Assembly (NCBI GenBank): GCA_902622545.1
Contig: CACNQD010000002.1
Span: forward strand, 124,001-188,000
Direction: 5' to 3'
From: an uncultured Pelagibacteraceae bacterium
GTDB taxonomy: Bacteria; Pseudomonadota; Alphaproteobacteria; Pelagibacterales; Pelagibacteraceae
DNA: 64,000 nucleotides
Shown: positions 1-9,601 of the stretch, one piece after another
Numbering within the stretch: the first letter of the stretch is position 1
Layout of the letters: every line of letters starts with the position of its first letter
The notes under the pieces: generated by a model
What the model was told of the DNA's origin: nothing
The model's database searches: none
The model's input: only the letters and a program-made list of their open reading frames with translations
Translations under genes and position numbers: made by a program

Positions 1-529
1 AAATTGGTGTGAAATATGTAAAATCAACATTTAAAAATTGTATTTCACTTTTGCTATAAATTAATGGCATCAAGACCAAAATACCTCCAGCGGGAGATGG
101 AACCCCTTCAAAAAAGTTATCTTTCCATGAAGGTTGTGTTTCAGAATTTACATTAAATCTTGCAAGTCTTAACGCAACGCATATTACATAAACTAAACAA
201 ATTAACCAACCAACTCTACCAAGAGTATTTAGTTGCCAAAAATACATTATAAAAGCTGGGGCAACTCCAAAACTTATCACATCTGTTAAAGAATCTAATT
301 CTTTTCCTACTTGAGAAGTTCCCTTTATCAATCTTGCTATTCTTCCGTCTAAACCATCTATTAAACCTGCAACAATAATACAAATAATTGCCAATCCAAA
401 TCTTTCATCAAATGCAAATTTTATAGATGTCAAGCCTATACAAACTCCTACTAATGTGAACATATTAGGCAAAATAGTTCTTGTTTTTTTGTTTGATACT
501 AATTTAAACTTTTTATTAGTTTGTTGCAT
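1..529 (-). CDS. pssA: CDP-diacylglycerol-serine O-phosphatidyltransferase, 3' end cut by window
   Basis: Membrane enzyme joining CDP-diacylglycerol and serine to make phosphatidylserine, the precursor of phosphatidylethanolamine. I translated it by hand from the ATG at 529; about 176 residues are visible and the C-terminus lies outside the window. The CDP-alcohol phosphatidyltransferase signature is complete: D61-G62, A65-R66, G75, D79 and D83 with the family spacing, followed by hydrophobic segments. It starts 3 bp after the psd stop codon, so psd-pssA form one operon for two consecutive steps. The family call is firm; only the end of the gene is unknown. Confidence 0.93.
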   Translation of the reverse strand, partial: MQQTNKKFKLVSNKKTRTILPNMFTLVGVCIGLTSIKFAFDERFGLAIICIIVAGLIDGLDGRIARLIKGTSQVGKELDSLTDVISFGVAPAFIMYFWQLNTLGRVGWLICLVYVICVALRLARFNVNSETQPSWKDNFFEGVPSPAGGILVLMPLIYSKSEIQFLNVDFTYFTPI

Positions 530-532
530 TTG

Positions 533-1180
533 CTATCTTTTAGCTATTAATGTTTCACCTGCTATAGTTTTTTGATCGATTTTTACAAGTGGTTTGTAAT
601 TTTCAAAATATAATTCTGCTCTACTTCCAAATCTTATCATTCCTATTCTTGAACCTTGCTCAAGTTTTTCACCCTTTGATGTTTCGGTGACTATTCTTCT
701 TGCAACTAATCCTGCTATCTGTACAACAATTATTTCTTCCCCAAAACTATTTTTTATTTTGTAGTAGTTTCTCTCATTATCCTCGCTAGCTTTATCTAAT
801 GAGGCGTTTAAAAATTTTCCAGTAACATACAAAATATCCTCTATTTCTCCAGAACATGGAATTCTATTTACATGACAATCAAAAACATTCATAAATATAC
901 TTACCTTAGTAAATTTTTTATTTTCTAAATTTAATTCTTTTGGACCTGTGGTTTCTATAACTTGCAAAACAATGCCGTCAGCGGGACTAACTAGATAATC
1001 TTCATCATTTATGGAAACTCTGTCGGGATCTCTAAAAAAATAGTAAACCCAAATAGTTAGAACGACTCCAATTAGTCCTAAAAAACCATTGATTAAATAG
1101 AGAACAAGTGTTGCGAGACCGAAAATTACTAAAAATTTATAGCCCTCGTTGTGTAATTTAGGAAATATTTTATCAATCAT
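533..1180 (-). CDS. psd: phosphatidylserine decarboxylase proenzyme
   Basis: Converts phosphatidylserine to phosphatidylethanolamine at the inner membrane. The 215-aa length fits the short bacterial family. Two hydrophobic segments are visible near residues 15-50. Close to the C-terminus, the RFGSRAELY motif carries the Gly-Ser bond at which the proenzyme cleaves itself to make the pyruvoyl group. FDCHVNRIP (around residues 100-108) is the conserved histidine region. It lies directly upstream of pssA, 3 bp apart, and is divergent from icd. Confidence 0.95.
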   Translation of the reverse strand: MIDKIFPKLHNEGYKFLVIFGLATLVLYLINGFLGLIGVVLTIWVYYFFRDPDRVSINDEDYLVSPADGIVLQVIETTGPKELNLENKKFTKVSIFMNVFDCHVNRIPCSGEIEDILYVTGKFLNASLDKASEDNERNYYKIKNSFGEEIIVVQIAGLVARRIVTETSKGEKLEQGSRIGMIRFGSRAELYFENYKPLVKIDQKTIAGETLIAKR

Positions 1181-1191
1181 AATTCTTTTTT

Positions 1192-1221
1192 TTGCTAATT
1201 TTTGATTAATATGTATATAAA
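1192..1221 (+). promoter_or_regulatory. candidate sigma70 promoter of icd
   Basis: In the 77-bp psd/icd divergent gap, TTGCTA at 1192-1197 precedes TATATA at 1214-1219 (16-bp spacer) or TATAAA at 1216-1221 (18-bp spacer). It would start transcription about 30 bp before the icd ATG. The background is extremely AT-rich, so chance matches are likely. Confidence 0.35.
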
Positions 1222-1257
1222 AAGCAAAAATTCAATTAATAAGATTTATAAGTAAAT

Positions 1258-2472
1258 ATGAGCAAAATTAAGGTCAAAAATTCAATTGTTGAGCTAGATG
1301 GTGACGAAATGACTAGAGTAATATGGGAGTTTATCAAAAAAAAATTAATCCTCCCCTATCTAGACCTTGGGATTGAGTATTACGATTTAGGGATGAAAAG
1401 TAGAGATGATACTTCAGATCAGATAACAATTGATTGTGCTAATGCAATTAAAAAAAATGGAGTTGGAATTAAATGTGCAACAATAACTCCTGATGAAGCA
1501 AGAGTAAAAGAATTTAACTTAAAAAAGATGTGGAGATCTCCTAATGGAACTATAAGAAATATTATAGGTGGAACTGTTTTTAGAGAACCAATTATTTGTA
1601 AGAATGTTCCAAGACTTGTGCCATCTTGGACAGATCCAGTCATTATTGGTAGACATGCATTTGGTGATCAATATAGAGCAACTGATTTTAAAGTACCAGG
1701 AAAAGGAAAATTAGAAATTAAATGGACATCGGAGGACGGTAAAGATAGTAAAAATTATGAGGTATTTAATTTTCCTGGATCTGGTGTTGCTTTATCGATG
1801 TATAATTTAGATAAATCTATCGAAGACTTTGCAAGATCTTGTTTCAATTATGGATTAATAAAAAAATGGCCTGTATTTTTATCCACGAAAAATACGATAT
1901 TAAAAACATACGACGGCAGATTTAAAGATATATTTCAAGAAGTTTTTGAAAAAGAGTTTAAATCTGATTTTGACAAACATGATTTGACATATGAACACAG
2001 GCTAATTGATGACATGGTTGCTTGTGCAATGAAATGGAGTGGTAAGTATATTTGGGCATGTAAAAATTATGATGGTGATGTTCAGTCTGATACTGTTGCT
2101 CAAGGCTATGGTTCGCTTGGATTAATGACTAGTGTATTACTTGCCCCTGATGGAAGAACTATGGAAGCAGAGGCTGCTCACGGAACAGTTACACGTCATT
2201 ACAGAATGCACCAACAAGGTAAAGAAACATCTACAAATCCAATTGCATCTATTTTTGCTTGGACTAGAGGATTAGCTCACAGAGGTAAATTAGATAATAA
2301 CGAAGAATTAATAAAATTTTCAAAAACTCTTGAATTAGTTTGTATTGAGTGTGTTGAAACAGGTTCAATGACTAAAGATTTAGCGATCTTAATTGATAAA
2401 GACCAAAAATTTTTAACTACCAATCAATTCCTAGATACAATAGATGGTAATCTTAAAAAGAAATTGAATTAA
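1258..2472 (+). CDS. icd: NADP-dependent isocitrate dehydrogenase
   Basis: TCA-cycle enzyme that oxidatively decarboxylates isocitrate to 2-oxoglutarate. The 404-aa length and sequence match the eukaryotic/alphaproteobacterial type rather than the E. coli type. Visible landmarks are [13 protein letters not shown] near the N-terminus, SPNGTIRNI for isocitrate binding, [12 protein letters not shown] with metal-binding Asp, and [12 protein letters not shown] with the NADP-binding region near residues 305-317. It is monocistronic and divergent from psd. Its TAA directly abuts the stop codon of the convergent gene at 2473. Confidence 0.97.
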   Translation: MSKIKVKNSIVELDGDEMTRVIWEFIKKKLILPYLDLGIEYYDLGMKSRDDTSDQITIDCANAIKKNGVGIKCATITPDEARVKEFNLKKMWRSPNGTIRNIIGGTVFREPIICKNVPRLVPSWTDPVIIGRHAFGDQYRATDFKVPGKGKLEIKWTSEDGKDSKNYEVFNFPGSGVALSMYNLDKSIEDFARSCFNYGLIKKWPVFLSTKNTILKTYDGRFKDIFQEVFEKEFKSDFDKHDLTYEHRLIDDMVACAMKWSGKYIWACKNYDGDVQSDTVAQGYGSLGLMTSVLLAPDGRTMEAEAAHGTVTRHYRMHQQGKETSTNPIASIFAWTRGLAHRGKLDNNEELIKFSKTLELVCIECVETGSMTKDLAILIDKDQKFLTTNQFLDTIDGNLKKKLN

Positions 2473-2724
2473 TTAATCTGATTTCTTTTTTCGCCAAATT
2501 AAATAAAAAACATAAGGCATGGTTGCTGGTATAATTCCAAACCAAAACCACTCATCCCATTTAAAGCTTTTATCTAGGCCTACTGCTTTAATTCCATTCC
2601 ACCAAGTTAAATAGCCTATAAATAAAACCCAGCCAATACTCGCAGATAAGCAAATCTTTTGTTTTTTCTCTAAATCACCTGATTTAATTTTTATAAAAAA
2701 ATCTTTAATAATTTCTTTAAACAT
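2473..2724 (-). CDS. small two-helix membrane protein downstream of a pilin
   Basis: An 83-aa protein not recognised as a known family. It has an amphipathic charged N-terminus, one hydrophobic helix near residues 28-42, a Trp-rich stretch (KWDEWFWFGIIP), a second helix and a Lys-rich tail (RKKKSD). It begins 6 bp after the stop codon of the pilin at 2731-3162, so it is likely cotranscribed with the pilin. A second small membrane gene sits in the same place behind the pilin at 20836-21381, which makes a pilin-accessory role possible. That role is inference only. Confidence 0.75.
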   Translation of the reverse strand: MFKEIIKDFFIKIKSGDLEKKQKICLSASIGWVLFIGYLTWWNGIKAVGLDKSFKWDEWFWFGIIPATMPYVFYLIWRKKKSD

Positions 2725-2730
2725 TAATAT

Positions 2731-3162
2731 TTAACAATCACTTGCTTTTTTTTCAGATATTGCTCCAAATTCATTCATCAATAATATGCATTTACCACCA
2801 ACTTCTTTTGCAACAACTTTAAACTTTGTCTTTGTATTATCTTGGTGAGTACAAAGCTCGTATCCCATTTCTTCATTTATAGAATCTGATCTTCCTAAAA
2901 GATTTTGTTCTATAGCATTTGAAGAATTTGTATTAGGACTACATTCTCCTGTTGACTGACTAGTGTAATAATACTGCCCGTTTTGGGACATATACTCAGA
3001 TTGACCTAGTGATACTTGCTGCATCACATTTCTCGCAGATTGTTTTTTTGTACCAGATATGTATCCTGAATATGCATTTATACCAAGTGTTGCAATGATA
3101 CCTAATATTGCAACAACTACTAAAAGCTCGATTAAAGAAAAACCGAGCTTATTAGTATTCAT
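2731..3162 (-). CDS. type IV pilin-like protein, four-cysteine
   Basis: A 143-aa prepilin with a short leader MNTNKLG followed by FSLIELLVVVAILGII. This is a class III signal: cleavage after Gly, Phe+1, Glu+5, then the hydrophobic helix used for assembly. The head domain has four cysteines (SPNT, YELC, GGKC and terminal ASDC regions), enough for two disulfides. It lies 15 bp downstream of a second pilin and upstream of a small membrane protein. It is substrate for PilD at 22024. Major versus minor status cannot be told from sequence. Confidence 0.9.
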   Translation of the reverse strand: MNTNKLGFSLIELLVVVAILGIIATLGINAYSGYISGTKKQSARNVMQQVSLGQSEYMSQNGQYYYTSQSTGECSPNTNSSNAIEQNLLGRSDSINEEMGYELCTHQDNTKTKFKVVAKEVGGKCILLMNEFGAISEKKASDC

Positions 3163-3177
3163 TAAAAAATTGAAATA

Positions 3178-3645
3178 TTATTCTATAGTAACTTTAGATT
3201 CGCCTGTTATATTTGAACCAGAGCAGGGTGTTACATAACAAGACTTAATAGTTATAACTTTACCGCTTCCGCTCACACTAACTTGACCTTCTGCATAGCC
3301 AGTTGAACTTGCTATTGCTTTCGCTGCTGTATTGTATGGGTTTTTATCAGTAGAGTTACCAACTAAAGCAGTAACTGCTGTTGTCGCTCCGTTGTTACCA
3401 TTAATTTGTCCACAGTTTGCGGTATTTGCTCCAAACGCTTTACCCGTGTTTCCTTCAAGAGTACATTTTTGTATCTCTGCTGAAACATACTTTAGTGTTT
3501 GTGCATGCATAGTTTTAACAGCATTCTTTTTTGCTGAAGCCGTATATCCATTGTAAGCAACCACACCAACTGCAGCCAAAATACCGATGATAGCTACAAC
3601 AACAAGTAGTTCTATAAGTGTAAAACCTTTTGAATTTTTTTTCAT
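3178..3645 (-). CDS. pilA: type IV pilin, candidate major pilin
   Basis: A 155-aa prepilin with leader MKKNSKG, cleavage before FTLIELLVVVAIIGIL and Glu at +5. The mature head is rich in Ala, Thr, Gly and Asn, with four cysteines, the last two in SCYVTPCSG. A strong ribosome-binding site (TTGAGGAG) precedes the ATG. Good translation signals and first position in the cluster fit the main structural subunit, but this is inference. Its first ~36 mature residues are nearly identical to those of the pilin at 20836-21381, while the heads are unrelated. Confidence 0.88.
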   Translation of the reverse strand: MKKNSKGFTLIELLVVVAIIGILAAVGVVAYNGYTASAKKNAVKTMHAQTLKYVSAEIQKCTLEGNTGKAFGANTANCGQINGNNGATTAVTALVGNSTDKNPYNTAAKAIASSTGYAEGQVSVSGSGKVITIKSCYVTPCSGSNITGESKVTIE

Positions 3646-3824
3646 TATTTAACTCCTCAATTATTGTTTAACTTTATCTCCATTAAAACGTAATTTAAAG
3701 CCCTTTTTTATTCAATTTATTGTTATTTTCAACAAATTTCGTGTTAAAATTAGGCCAAAACACCTTTTTTTTTCTTAATTTAACATCTATAAGGCATATA
3801 TACCTATGAGGGAATATTAATTTT

Positions 3825-4124
3825 ATGACATATAAAGTCTCAGAGGAAGGAAATATATCTACCGTTTTTTTAAATGGGGAAATAGATATGGACGTTGTTG
3901 ATAAGGCTAAAGAGCTAATTATGCCTTTAATCGAAGCCAAGAAAGAAGTTCATATAAATTTAAAAGATGTTCAGTACATGGACTCATCTGGAATATCGGT
4001 TCTAATTGAAAGTCACCAAAAAGCATTAGAAGTTGGAACTAAGGTTACCTTAAAAGAAATTAGTAAATCAGTTTTGAAAGTAATCATGATGGCTAAGCTA
4101 GAGCAAATTTTAAATTTAGACTAA
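3825..4124 (+). CDS. STAS-domain anti-sigma factor antagonist (RsbV/SpoIIAA-like)
   Basis: A 99-aa single STAS domain. In partner switching, the unphosphorylated form binds an RsbW-type kinase and frees that kinase's target; phosphorylation of one Ser switches it off. The signature YMDSSGISVL is present, with S54 at the position expected for the phosphorylated serine. It lies 9 bp upstream of an RsbW-like kinase gene and is divergent from the pilins, inside the pilus locus. Two candidate PP2C phosphatases that could reactivate it lie at 22951 and 33327. Neither target nor partner is proven. Confidence 0.9.
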   Translation: MTYKVSEEGNISTVFLNGEIDMDVVDKAKELIMPLIEAKKEVHINLKDVQYMDSSGISVLIESHQKALEVGTKVTLKEISKSVLKVIMMAKLEQILNLD

Positions 4125-4133
4125 ACAAATTAG

Positions 4134-4574
4134 ATGAACGAGACAAACAAAAGTGAAAATAAAATTTCCGAGACAAGAGAATTTATTGTTAATTCTGCAA
4201 GTTTAAAAGAAGTAAGATCTTTTTCAAGAGAGGTTTTTGAAAAAATTAAAATTGATCAAGACCTGAAAGACGAACTAGTTTTAGCAATTGCTGAAGCGGC
4301 TCAAAATATTGTTAAACATGCTTATAAGGATATTGAAACTAGCAATGATAAAATGGAAATAAAAATTTCATTAGGAAAAAATAATGAATTAGAAATTGGT
4401 TTTTTTGACAAAGGTAAACCAGTTGATGGTGCAAAAGTAAGACACAGAAATATTGATGATGTTAAACCAGGTGGATTAGGAACTTTTTTTATTCAACAAA
4501 TTATGGATGCAGTTGTTTTTAGAGAAGGTGAAAAACCTTGGATCAACCATTTAATTCTTACTAAACAATTATAA
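4134..4574 (+). CDS. RsbW-like anti-sigma factor / serine kinase
   Basis: A 146-aa GHKL-ATPase of the RsbW/SpoIIAB type. The N-box (AIAEAAQNIVKHAY) holds the catalytic Glu and Mg-binding Asn. FFDKGKPVD is the G1 box, and GGLGTFFIQQIMD is the G2 lid. These proteins phosphorylate the STAS partner and otherwise sequester a target, usually a sigma factor. It pairs with the STAS gene 9 bp upstream and ends 1 bp from the convergent pilC stop. No sigma factor gene is nearby, so the target is unknown and may not be a sigma factor. Confidence 0.88.
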   Translation: MNETNKSENKISETREFIVNSASLKEVRSFSREVFEKIKIDQDLKDELVLAIAEAAQNIVKHAYKDIETSNDKMEIKISLGKNNELEIGFFDKGKPVDGAKVRHRNIDDVKPGGLGTFFIQQIMDAVVFREGEKPWINHLILTKQL

Positions 4575-4575
4575 A

Positions 4576-5814
4576 TTATCCTACTATAGAACCAACATTG
4601 AATATTGGTGAGTACATCGCTATCATTAATCCACCGATCATCGTACCCATAAAAACAATCATGATCGGTTCAATTAAACTTGACATATTATCTACTGCAG
4701 AATCAAATTCTTCCTCGTAATAACTTGAAACAGAGGTAAACATTTCATCGAGATTACCAGTTTGTTCACCAACAGAAATTAATTGACTGAATGTAGGTGG
4801 AAACACTGGCTCTTTCAAAAATAGTTTGGTTAAAGTGTCTCCGGAGAAAACTCCTTTTTTAACATTTTCTAGAGCTTGAGTAACAACATCATTATTGCTA
4901 ACTTGTTTTGCAATTTCTATACTCTCTAAAAGGTTAACACCTGCTGCACTTAGATTTCCCATAATTAATGATATTCTTGCAATAAGAGATTTTAGTATCA
5001 TATCTCCAAATACTGGCATTTTTAAAACCTGTTGATGCCACTTATATCTTATTGCAGGAATCTTTGTTGTTGTATACTTAAATACAGCAAAACCGATCAC
5101 TAATATGATAAAAAGTGTTAAACCACCAGCGCCTCTCATAAAATTACTAGCATTCATAATTACCGCTGTAGGAGTTGGTAAGGCAACTCCCATTCCTTCA
5201 TACATTTTAGCAAAAACTGGAACTACTTTTATTAACATGAATACCATAACTGTTATAGCTACGGTGAACATAACTGTTGGGTATGTTAAAGCACCTTTTA
5301 TCTTCTTTTTAACCTTTTCTCTTTTTTCTAATGAATCTACTAATTTGAGTAAGAAAATATCTAATTTACCGCTGGCCTCTCCTGCTTTAATTAAGTTGAT
5401 ATAAATATTATCAAAAACTTTTGGATATTTTTCAAAGCACTTTGAAAGAGTTATACCACCCTCAAGACTTTTTCTAATATCTTCAATAATTTCTTTCATT
5501 GTTGGATGCTCAATTTGATCTCTTAGCATCGTAAGTACGTTCAAAATTGGAAGTCCTGCTTTAACCATTGTTGCAAATTGTTTTGAAAAGATTACTACAT
5601 CTGCAGGTGTAATTTTTTTCTTTCCAAATGAAAATCCAGAGCCTTTTTTCTTCTCTTTTTCAGCTTTTTTCTTTTTAGTTTTAACTAAATTGGTTATTAT
5701 TATTTTCTGCTCTTTAAGCTTAAACGAAGCTTCTTCTTGATTAAGAGCCTCAATATCTCCCTCAACGTATTTTCCAGCGGATATGCCTTTGTATGTAAAT
5801 GTTTCTGATGACAT
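4576..5814 (-). CDS. pilC: type IV pilus inner-membrane platform protein PilC
   Basis: Polytopic platform on which the PilB and PilT ATPases act. The 412-aa protein has the duplicated GspF/PilC domain. The first copy (about residues 70-190) includes FSKQFATMVKAGLPIL, the second starts near residue 275, and three transmembrane helices are visible. The C-terminal region SSLIEPIMIVFMG is typical of the family. It is last in the operon pilMN-O-P-Q-B-C. Its start codon shares one base with the pilB stop, implying coupled translation. Confidence 0.96.
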   Translation of the reverse strand: MSSETFTYKGISAGKYVEGDIEALNQEEASFKLKEQKIIITNLVKTKKKKAEKEKKKGSGFSFGKKKITPADVVIFSKQFATMVKAGLPILNVLTMLRDQIEHPTMKEIIEDIRKSLEGGITLSKCFEKYPKVFDNIYINLIKAGEASGKLDIFLLKLVDSLEKREKVKKKIKGALTYPTVMFTVAITVMVFMLIKVVPVFAKMYEGMGVALPTPTAVIMNASNFMRGAGGLTLFIILVIGFAVFKYTTTKIPAIRYKWHQQVLKMPVFGDMILKSLIARISLIMGNLSAAGVNLLESIEIAKQVSNNDVVTQALENVKKGVFSGDTLTKLFLKEPVFPPTFSQLISVGEQTGNLDEMFTSVSSYYEEEFDSAVDNMSSLIEPIMIVFMGTMIGGLMIAMYSPIFNVGSIVG

Positions 5815-7571
5815 TATTGATCTCCAGATATAACTCTATCAAATTCTCTAAAATTTAAATCACCAGTTAATATTAATTCTCTACCCATGTCTTGCATAGT
5901 TCTAAAACCTTCGTCTGTAGCAATTTTTTTGAGTTCTGGCGTTGTTGCTTTTCTTAAAATAGCTTCTTTAATAGGTTTAGTTACATTTAGAATTTCATAA
6001 ATACCCATTCTTCCTTTGTAACCTGTGTCTTTACATTTTGAGCATCCCTTTCCTCTTTGAACTTTTGCTCTCGAGGCTTGCTCAACTGTGAATCCAAAAT
6101 CTGCTAAAGCTTTTGGAGTAATGTCAGGGTCGGGTTCTCTACATTCCATACAAGTTTTTCTTGCAAGTCTTTGCGCTAACACAAGAGTAACTGCTGCACT
6201 AATTAAATAATCTGGTGTACCCATATTTTGTAACCTTGTAATGGTACTTGGTGCATCATTTGTGTGAAGTGTGCTAAAAACTAAGTGACCAGTAAGAGCA
6301 GCTTTCAAACCTATATCCACTGTTTCTTTATCTCTCATCTCACCAACTAAAATAATTTCAGGATCTTGTCTTAAAAAGGATCTAAGTGCTGTTGCAAAAC
6401 TAAAACCAATGTCCTCTTTAACTTGAACTTGTCCAACTCCATCTAATTCATACTCAACAGGATCCTCTGCTGTTAAAATATTAAGATGAGGTTTTGAAAC
6501 TTCTTTTAAAATAGAATAAAGAGTAGTAGTTTTTCCTGATCCAGTTGGACCTGTAACTAAAACTAATCCTTGAGTTCCATGAATTGCTTTTCTAAGATTT
6601 TTTAAATCTGTTTCCTCGAAATTTAATTGCTCAAGACTAATATCTCCTGCATCTTTATTTAAAATCCTCATTACAATTCTCTCATTATTTGCAGTAGGTA
6701 AAATTGATAAACGTAAGTCAACAACCTTACCATCAATCTTAAAAGGAATTGCTCCGTCCTGAGGAAGTCTTCTCTCTGCAATATCTAGTTTACCCATAAT
6801 TTTAAATCTAGTTACTACAGCTCCATAATTATCATGTAAAAATTTCGCGAATTTGTCTTGAGAAGCTAAAATTCCATCAAGTCGATATCTTACTCTTGAG
6901 GAAAATCTATAAGGCTCAATATGAATATCTGATACACCCATTTTAATTGCCTCTGCAACAACAGCCGTTGAAAATTTAATAACTTCAGATTCATTTTCTA
7001 TAGCTTCGATATCTTCTTCGGGTTTATTTTCTAATACTTCGCCTGCTTCAGCTAAATCAGAGTCAAATGTTTTAGTTCTATCTTTTCTAGCGTTTTCTTT
7101 TTTAATACTTTTTATTGTTGTTTCATTGCCTTCTAAAATTTTTTCTATATGTCTTGATATTTGAGTAATTTTTGCTGCATGTAATTCTATATCTTTTTTA
7201 GTTATAGTTTTTAAATTTCTCATTAAACTTAGTTTAGATATATCTGAAATAGCTATATGAAGAACCTTGCCTTCAATCTTGAAAGGGGCAATAAAATTCA
7301 TATTGATATAATTTGCAGGAAGTACAGTTTTTACTTCATCTGTAATTTCCATATTATCTAATTCAACAACATCTAAATTTTGATCTTTTACTAATAAATC
7401 TAAAATTTTGTCCTCATCAGTTAAATTTAAATCAAACACTGCTTCAAGTTGTGTTTTCTCTCCCTCAGAGGATAGTTTTTTAATATTTGGTAAATCTTTT
7501 CCTGATATAACGTCTTGATCTATTAAAACGTTGATCAAGTTAACCTCAGACTCTCTACTGATTTTTATCAT
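5814..7571 (-). CDS. pilB: type IV pilus extension ATPase PilB
   Basis: Hexameric cytoplasmic ATPase powering pilus extension. The 585-aa protein has an MshEN-type N-terminal domain (about 1-150) and the GspE core. It shows Walker A GPTGSGKTTTLY, the Asp box (ILTAEDPVEYELDGVGQ), Walker B (IILVGEMRD), the His box (GHLVFSTLHTNDA) and the zinc site with CMEC and CSKC pairs. The tetracysteine separates PilB/GspE from retraction ATPases. It lies between pilQ and pilC, 1 bp from pilQ. Confidence 0.97.
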   Translation of the reverse strand: MIKISRESEVNLINVLIDQDVISGKDLPNIKKLSSEGEKTQLEAVFDLNLTDEDKILDLLVKDQNLDVVELDNMEITDEVKTVLPANYINMNFIAPFKIEGKVLHIAISDISKLSLMRNLKTITKKDIELHAAKITQISRHIEKILEGNETTIKSIKKENARKDRTKTFDSDLAEAGEVLENKPEEDIEAIENESEVIKFSTAVVAEAIKMGVSDIHIEPYRFSSRVRYRLDGILASQDKFAKFLHDNYGAVVTRFKIMGKLDIAERRLPQDGAIPFKIDGKVVDLRLSILPTANNERIVMRILNKDAGDISLEQLNFEETDLKNLRKAIHGTQGLVLVTGPTGSGKTTTLYSILKEVSKPHLNILTAEDPVEYELDGVGQVQVKEDIGFSFATALRSFLRQDPEIILVGEMRDKETVDIGLKAALTGHLVFSTLHTNDAPSTITRLQNMGTPDYLISAAVTLVLAQRLARKTCMECREPDPDITPKALADFGFTVEQASRAKVQRGKGCSKCKDTGYKGRMGIYEILNVTKPIKEAILRKATTPELKKIATDEGFRTMQDMGRELILTGDLNFREFDRVISGDQ

Positions 7572-7572
7572 T

Positions 7573-9120
7573 TTATAATACCCTTGGTGCTATGAATACT
7601 AATAGCTCACTTAAGTCATCAGAGTTGGTAGAGCCTTTAAAGAGATTTCCAATTACAGGAACATCACCAAGCGCAGGAACTTTGTTAGTATTTTGATTTA
7701 CTGTGCTTTCTTTAATCCCACCAATCACTACGATATCACCATCTGCAACTAAAAGTCTTGTGTCAATTTCCATTTTACTTACCGGAGGTTCATCAGACTC
7801 TGATCCCTCTTTGACACTGTCATTGTTTACTTTAATAGTCATAAGCACGTTTCCATCACCTACTATACTTGGAGTAACTTCTAATTTCAATGCTGCTTCT
7901 TTAAACGATGTAGATGCAGCTCCATCTGATATGGTTGTATATGGTATTTCTGTACCTTGTGTGACTGTAGCTGTCTGATTATCTAAAGTGAAAATTTTGG
8001 GATTTGAGATTATTTGTCCTAAACCTAAATTCTCCAATGCATTAATTTCTGCTTTTAAAACACTAGTTGTTGTTCTTTTTAACACTCCAATTCCACTAGT
8101 GCCTGCAATTCCTGTATCGAGAATATCGCCTGTTGCGTTACCAAATCCACCAGCATCAACTGAAGTATCACCCTGTCCAGAGGGAGGATTGCCACCGCCT
8201 AATCCCCCAATTGTTGGCTCACCAGCTTTTGTACGATATGCACCAATTCTTGTTCCAAGAGCTCTTTCAAACTCAGAGGTAGCTGTTACAAGAAATGCTT
8301 CAATTAATACTTGTTTCGTTCTAACATCAATCTCCTTAATTACTTTATCAACCACATCTAAATCTTTCTCTTTACCTCTAATTATAATTGATCTGGTTGT
8401 TTGCTCCTCTGTTATTTGTATAGCTGAGAAAGAATTTTCGCCCTCACCTGAAGAAAATAATTCTGTTAGTGTTTCCTTGGCTTGAGCTGGTGAAATGTAA
8501 TATAGCCTGAAAATTTCTGAGTAAATTGGTTCAACACTATCTTCTAGCTCAACTTTTTTTCTAACTGCAGAGGCTCTTTCAGATTTATAAGTTTCTTGAG
8601 CTGTTAATGTCTCTGGAGAGTGAACTCTTATTAAATTACTGTTTACATCAATATCAGATGCATAATTTTTCATATCTAAAAGTGCTTGGAATGCTTTATC
8701 CCATGGCACGTTAATCAACTCTGCACTTATAGCGCCCGCAACTTCATCTCCAACAAGCACATTAATTTCTCCAATTTTACCCATAAGAGTCATAGTCTCT
8801 TTAAAATCTAAGTTTTTAAAGTTCAGGGTTACTCTTTGTTTAAGCAATGGAAAGTCTTCGGGAATTAAAAGATAGTTTCTTTGTGCTTCAGAAGATATTT
8901 TTTTTCTTTTTTGTAGTTTTATAATATCTCCTTCAACCGGTTTTGGGCCCATCTCTAAAGTTTTTTCTATCTCTGCTCTACCTGTGGCTTTAATATCTTT
9001 TTTTATAAGTGGGGTGTTGTGTTTAAAAGTTTTAATATTTTGTGGCTTTTTTGCACACCCCGAAACTATTAATAAAATTACTAAAAAAACTGTTGGGTAT
9101 AAAATTTTTCTAATATTCAT
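7573..9120 (-). CDS. pilQ: secretin PilQ/MshL, lipoprotein form
   Basis: Outer-membrane pore through which the pilus exits. The 515-aa protein starts with a lipoprotein signal ending in VSGC (lipobox). Secretin N-domains follow (LNFKNLDFKETMTLMG and the region around residues 200-275). The C-terminal secretin barrel carries VPALGDVPVIGNLF and ends LLVFIAPRVL. A Gly-rich loop at about residues 300-335 probably lies in the gate region. It is shorter than PilQ with AMIN domains and more like MshL. It overlaps the end of pilP by 11 nt. Confidence 0.94.
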   Translation of the reverse strand: MNIRKILYPTVFLVILLIVSGCAKKPQNIKTFKHNTPLIKKDIKATGRAEIEKTLEMGPKPVEGDIIKLQKRKKISSEAQRNYLLIPEDFPLLKQRVTLNFKNLDFKETMTLMGKIGEINVLVGDEVAGAISAELINVPWDKAFQALLDMKNYASDIDVNSNLIRVHSPETLTAQETYKSERASAVRKKVELEDSVEPIYSEIFRLYYISPAQAKETLTELFSSGEGENSFSAIQITEEQTTRSIIIRGKEKDLDVVDKVIKEIDVRTKQVLIEAFLVTATSEFERALGTRIGAYRTKAGEPTIGGLGGGNPPSGQGDTSVDAGGFGNATGDILDTGIAGTSGIGVLKRTTTSVLKAEINALENLGLGQIISNPKIFTLDNQTATVTQGTEIPYTTISDGAASTSFKEAALKLEVTPSIVGDGNVLMTIKVNNDSVKEGSESDEPPVSKMEIDTRLLVADGDIVVIGGIKESTVNQNTNKVPALGDVPVIGNLFKGSTNSDDLSELLVFIAPRVL

Positions 9121-9601
9121 TTACTTCCCGAATTTGGTTATTAAAGTCTATGATCATATAAGTTTTATCATTTTTTTCAAATATTGCTTCATTTATTCTC
9201 ATATCCACTAATTTAATTTCTCCTAAATACTGAGACAATGATAGAGTGATAACCTCTCCAGATGCATCAACTAAAGAAATATAACTATTTTCTTCACCAG
9301 AAATTATACCAACCAATTTAAAATTATATAAACTCATTTCATTTTCCTCTTCACCATCTGGTATATTGGACATACTAGAGCCAGACTCGTTTCCTGCAAA
9401 TGGATCATTCAAAGGAACTTCGTCTTCCTCATCTTCTGGTAATGTTGCTTGATCTGTTGGTGGTTGTTCAACTGTTTGATCTGTTTCTTGTTCTGTTACT
9501 TGTTCAGTTGTTTGCTCTTCAACACTTTCATGTTGATCAGCAAATGATACTTGCGAGTAGATTAAGATCAGAGTAATAAAAAAAATTTTAAAAAAATTCA
9601 T
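9110..9601 (-). CDS. pilP: PilP-like periplasmic alignment protein
   Basis: A 163-aa protein with a Sec signal peptide (cleavage likely after QVSFA), then an acidic Glu/Gln/Thr-rich linker (about 25-80). A small C-terminal beta domain follows (FKLVGIISGEENSYISLVDASG), the kind of HR domain by which PilP contacts the secretin. Family assignment rests on position between pilO and pilQ plus this architecture. No lipobox is visible, unlike many PilP lipoproteins. Its start overlaps pilO by 14 nt. Confidence 0.78.
   Translation of the reverse strand: MNFFKIFFITLILIYSQVSFADQHESVEEQTTEQVTEQETDQTVEQPPTDQATLPEDEEDEVPLNDPFAGNESGSSMSNIPDGEEENEMSLYNFKLVGIISGEENSYISLVDASGEVITLSLSQYLGEIKLVDMRINEAIFEKNDKTYMIIDFNNQIREVNEY

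Noticed and set aside
1419-1643. Antisense 74-aa frame inside icd.
   Set aside because: Icd is unambiguous over this stretch; the frame is a composition shadow.
3695-3940. Minus-strand 81-aa frame spanning the pilin/STAS gap.
   Set aside because: It runs antisense into the STAS gene and blocks the likely promoters of both divergent genes.
7703-8485. Plus-strand frames of 91 and 165 aa inside pilQ.
   Set aside because: They are antisense to a strongly supported secretin and have no family features.
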